Shown here: one piece after another, positions 61,749 through 64,000 of the stretch | Numbering within the stretch: position 1 is the first letter of the stretch | Layout of the letters: every line of letters begins with the position of its first letter | Assembly (NCBI RefSeq): GCF_900182705.1 | Contig: NZ_FXTP01000013.1 | Location: 1-64,000 of the forward strand | DNA from: Gracilimonas mengyeensis | Lineage (GTDB): Bacteria; Bacteroidota; Rhodothermia; Balneolales; Balneolaceae | Direction of reading: 5' to 3' | Length of the DNA: 64,000 nucleotides | Position numbers and translations under genes: made by a program | Notes under the pieces: model-generated | What the model saw: only the letters and a program-made list of their open reading frames with translations | Databases searched by the model: none | What the model was told of the DNA's origin: nothing

Positions 61749-62296
61749 TGAGAAACATGAAGAAACTAACGGCTTTTTTGATCCTTTTGGGAGGCTTGAC
61801 TGCAGTTGCAACTTCGACTTTGCAGGCACAGCAAAAAATCGGGTTTTATGATTCTGAGGAGATTCTTTCAGCAATACCCGAGTACTCCGGTGTGCAACAG
61901 CAGCTTACTTTGCTCAGTAGCCAGTGGAAAGAAGAGATCAGAGAACTGGAAACTGAAATAGAAAGCCTGGAAGAAGACTTTGAAGCCAAAGAAGTGCTTT
62001 ACACTGATGAAATCAGGGAAGAACGTTTGGCGGAGATAAATCGCAAAAAACAACAAAAAGAACAACTGATTGCGCAGAAATTTGGCCCCGATGGAGAGTA
62101 TTTTACTCGTCAACGTGAATTACTGGAGCCGATACAAAGACAAGTGTTTACGGCCGTAAGAGCCATAGCCCGCCGGCAAGACTTTGACTATATTTTCGAC
62201 CGATCCGGGGATGTATATATGGTGTATGCCAACGAAGAGTTCAATTTAAATGAAGACATCATGCAGGAACTCGGTATTGATACTGAAGACAACTAA
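61748..62296 (+). CDS. OmpH/Skp-family periplasmic chaperone (first of three)
   Basis: A 182-residue exported protein whose ATG overlaps the last base of bamA. A signal peptide spans residues 1-26 or so (ending LQAQQ). The mature chain begins KIGFYDSEEILSAIPEYSGV, the OmpH/Skp start (normally I.yVd.e.il...P..), followed by a long charged coiled coil (about 45-125) and a compact end with DFDYIFDRSGDVYMVYAN. Skp forms trimeric clamps that hold unfolded outer-membrane proteins on the way to BamA. The strong overlap with bamA suggests coupling. It is the longest-linked of three paralogues in a row. Confidence 0.9.
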   Translation: MRNMKKLTAFLILLGGLTAVATSTLQAQQKIGFYDSEEILSAIPEYSGVQQQLTLLSSQWKEEIRELETEIESLEEDFEAKEVLYTDEIREERLAEINRKKQQKEQLIAQKFGPDGEYFTRQRELLEPIQRQVFTAVRAIARRQDFDYIFDRSGDVYMVYANEEFNLNEDIMQELGIDTEDN

Positions 62297-62342
62297 TTAA
62301 AATCTAACCAATACAAATACGACGACAGCTAAATATAAGATT

Positions 62343-62861
62343 ATGAAGAAACGAACTATTTTTGTCACTTTATTCCTGAGCCTATTTCTTTTGCAGGGAG
62401 CCTTTGCCCAGGTTAAAATTGGCTACACCAATCCGGCCAGGGTATTAAGCCAGCTGCCTGAAGTTGAAGAGGTGGATCAACAGATTCAGCAATTAATTGA
62501 GGAAAGGGATGCGGAACTGGCAGAAAAAGCCACCAATCTTCAACAGGTATTCTCTGATTATGAGGCCTCTATGAACTCAATGACTGAAGAGGAGCGTGGT
62601 GTTCAGGAACAAGAGTTGATGCAGATGAATCAACAATTTGAGGAAGAACGTTCTAACATGATGAATGAAATCCGTCAGAGACGTCAGGAATTAATGGCTC
62701 CCATCATAGAGCGCATGAATACTGCGATGGCTGAAGTGGCAGAAGAACAAGGGCTGGATCTGATCCTCAATGAAGGCACTTCCTACGGAGATGCCATCAT
62801 ATTTTACGCTGGCAGCGAGCGCCTGAACGTTACCGAAGACATTATCGAAAAACTTAAATAA
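62343..62861 (+). CDS. OmpH/Skp-family periplasmic chaperone (second of three)
   Basis: A 172-residue protein with a signal peptide (residues 1-22, ending GAFAQ). The mature start VKIGYTNPARVLSQLPEVEE is the classical OmpH beginning; a Gln/Glu-rich coiled coil (about 45-120) follows, and LDLILNEGTSYGDAIIFYA closes the beta-part. It would act as a trimer in the periplasm with BamA substrates. It lies 46 bases downstream of the first paralogue. Compared with the first copy its end segment is Asn-Glu-Gly-Thr rather than Asp-Arg-Ser-Gly, so the copies have diverged. Confidence 0.92.
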   Translation: MKKRTIFVTLFLSLFLLQGAFAQVKIGYTNPARVLSQLPEVEEVDQQIQQLIEERDAELAEKATNLQQVFSDYEASMNSMTEEERGVQEQELMQMNQQFEEERSNMMNEIRQRRQELMAPIIERMNTAMAEVAEEQGLDLILNEGTSYGDAIIFYAGSERLNVTEDIIEKLK

Positions 62862-62885
62862 TCATAGACATAACCAACTACTGAA

Positions 62886-63440
62886 ATGAAGAAATTAAGC
62901 TTATTACTATTTTCTGCTTTATTTGCCTTTGCCGCCTTTGATATATCAAATGCGCAAACCACTGCAACAGCAGAAACACAAATTGGATACGTAAATCCCC
63001 AGGCTGTTTTAGCTAAAATGCCCGAGATGAGAGCTATTCAGCAACGCCTGCAAAATTTTGCAGAACGTAAGCAGGAGGAGTTACTCCAAAAAGAACAAAA
63101 CTTTCAAAATGAAGTAGCAGCATACGAACAAAAAGCTGGTGTTATTTCTGAAGAAGCGAATCAGCGTGAGCAACAGCGCCTGCAACAATTGCAACAAGAG
63201 CTGCAGACAGCCCAGCAAGAAGCTGAAGCTGCTTTACAGCAACGCAGAGAAGAATTATTAGGTCCTCTGTTTACTCAAATTGGAACAGCTATTGATTCTG
63301 TTGCCGAAGAAATGGGCCTTACCTATGTATTGAATACCACTACTTCTAACGGCGATCTGATCATCCTGTATGCCTCTCAGGAATACCAGGAAAAATATGA
63401 TATCACTGACCGTGTAATGTCAGAATTAGGAATCGAATAG
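62886..63440 (+). CDS. OmpH/Skp-family periplasmic chaperone (third of three)
   Basis: A 184-residue protein with a signal peptide (residues 1-23, ending SNAQ). The mature start is IGYVNPQAVLAKMPEMRAI. The coiled coil is extremely rich in Gln and Glu (QREQQRLQQLQQELQTAQQE within about 92-120). LTYVLNTTTSNGDLIILYAS makes the closing strands. It is closest in layout to the second copy. It starts 24 bases after that gene and is followed by an intrinsic terminator, so it is the last gene of the long cluster that begins at the lytic transglycosylase. Confidence 0.92.
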   Translation: MKKLSLLLFSALFAFAAFDISNAQTTATAETQIGYVNPQAVLAKMPEMRAIQQRLQNFAERKQEELLQKEQNFQNEVAAYEQKAGVISEEANQREQQRLQQLQQELQTAQQEAEAALQQRREELLGPLFTQIGTAIDSVAEEMGLTYVLNTTTSNGDLIILYASQEYQEKYDITDRVMSELGIE

Positions 63441-63474
63441 GAAAGATTATTCGAGAATAGATACTGTTTTCGCA

Positions 63475-63511
63475 AAGCCGCTTTGTCAAAAAGACTCAGC
63501 GGCTTTTTTTA
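63475..63511 (+). terminator. Rho-independent terminator of the bamA-ompH cluster
   Basis: AAAGCCGCT (63475-63483) pairs with AGCGGCTTT (63499-63507) around a 15-base loop, followed by a run of T. It lies 34 bases after the last ompH stop. Confidence 0.9.
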
Positions 63512-63766
63512 TGATCTCAGCCGAGGATTTAAACCCAGCATTTAAAATCTATTGCTAAAATCAGGGAGTCATTCAGAACGAAAGTGAAGAACCTAAGCAA
63601 GAGAATGATTACCAACCTACCATTGGCAAAAATGCTTGAGCCACTGGAATTATAGTTTAGGAAATTGGTTGAATAAGCTCCGCTACATGCAAGATCCTTA
63701 TACTGAGTTATTGGGGCTCAGGAAGACCGGGTGAAGGAGAGAATGATACTTTCATTGGAGGGTGGT
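63512..63766. other. Intergenic stretch between convergent genes
   Basis: From the ompH terminator to the stop of the vWA gene on the other strand I see no open frame with coding character, no RNA-like fold and no clear repeat. Confidence 0.5.
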
Positions 63767-64000
63767 TTATTTCACGTTTTTCTTACGATTACGGATGTAA
63801 TCTTCAAAGATATAATCTCCAAGGTTGTCAAGGGATGCAAAATAGGCTTTTCCCTTGTTGGCCTCTGTCATCTCTCTTACAAATTTCTGTAAGTAGGGGT
63901 CTTGGGCAATCATGAAGGTGGTGATAGTGATTTGGTCACGACGGCATTTTACTGCTTCGTCCAGTACTTTGTTTACGATTTTACGATCCAGTCCAAAGCT
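63767..64000 (-). CDS. vWA-domain protein, C-terminal part (5' end outside window)
   Basis: The reading frame is open from base 64000 down to a TAA at 63767, giving 77 visible residues: SFGLDRKIVNKVLDEAVKCR, then ITTFMIAQDPYLQKFVREMT, and YFASLDNLGDYIFEDYIRNR near the end. This is the usual ending of a family of single vWA-domain proteins of about 380 residues found in Bacteroidota and relatives, often annotated as magnesium-chelatase- or MoxR-associated. The MIDAS motif and the rest of the domain would be beyond the window edge, so the partner genes cannot be judged. Convergent with the ompH cluster. Confidence 0.72.
   Translation of the reverse strand, partial: SFGLDRKIVNKVLDEAVKCRRDQITITTFMIAQDPYLQKFVREMTEANKGKAYFASLDNLGDYIFEDYIRNRKKNVK

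Overview
The window reads as a chromosomal segment of a motile, aerobic, probably marine or halophilic bacterium of the Balneolota/Rhodothermota side of the Bacteroidota-related lineages. The evidence is the combination of a flagellin gene, two cargo proteins ending in the NPFNP-type type IX secretion (Por) sorting domain, a KR2-like rhodopsin with a Brp/Blh retinal-forming enzyme, Bacteroidota-like families (DUF5683, TIGR02757, DUF3667-like), moderate GC, and weak Shine-Dalgarno use with several TTG and GTG starts. The species assignment is inference. No tRNA, rRNA, CRISPR array, prophage or complete insertion sequence was recognised.  Layout. 1-5 kb: the end of a flagellin gene, then small stress or detoxification genes (Dabb lipoprotein, MarR regulator, cupin, a 54-residue Pmp3/YqaE membrane protein, OsmC), a secreted amidohydrolase and a YdeI-like protein. 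5-15 kb: a fused E2-E1 2-oxoglutarate dehydrogenase/decarboxylase, a DUF3667-like membrane protein, a TIGR02757 protein and a 1220-residue type IX cargo protein with short glycine-rich repeats. 14.7-17.9 kb: an rfbADCB dTDP-L-rhamnose operon. 18-21 kb: an EVE-domain protein, a MITE-like palindromic element, two overlapping genes for tiny membrane proteins, an NDQ-motif (sodium-pump type) rhodopsin and its convergent blh gene. 21-36 kb: mixed housekeeping and envelope genes (alpha/beta hydrolase, CNNM/CBS protein, rmuC, a repeat lipoprotein, mtgA, an orphan PAS histidine kinase, an RluA pseudouridine synthase), a GH127 glycosidase lipoprotein broken by one extra base in a G7 tract, and uvrC. 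36-45 kb: an ECF sigma/anti-sigma pair behind two identical palindromes, parAB, a DUF5683 protein, a LOG-family protein, a TPR protein, transketolase and a SpoIIE-type phosphatase. 45-53 kb: a VIT/vWA type IX cargo protein, adenosine deaminase, a class III aminotransferase next to succinate-semialdehyde dehydrogenase, and glutamine-dependent NAD synthetase. 53-63.5 kb: a dense co-directional cluster for envelope growth and protein quality control (LysM lytic transglycosylase, S41 protease, PHP phosphoesterase, ribH, uppS, bamA, three skp/ompH paralogues). The window ends inside a vWA-domain gene on the minus strand.  How the parts work together. The rhodopsin and Blh form a retinal-based light-driven ion pump module: Blh cleaves beta-carotene to retinal and the rhodopsin binds it. 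The fused 2-oxoglutarate enzyme, the aminotransferase and the semialdehyde dehydrogenase could link 2-oxoglutarate, GABA and succinate. UppS, BamA and the Skp-like chaperones, with the transglycosylase and protease genes, serve cell-wall and outer-membrane assembly. Intergenic spaces hold several unrelated simple or palindromic repeat types. The most noteworthy items are the sodium-pump-type rhodopsin with altered cytoplasmic-gate residues and its small-protein neighbours, the G7 frameshift in the GH127 gene, the E2-E1 fusion, and the paired palindromes upstream of the ECF sigma gene.
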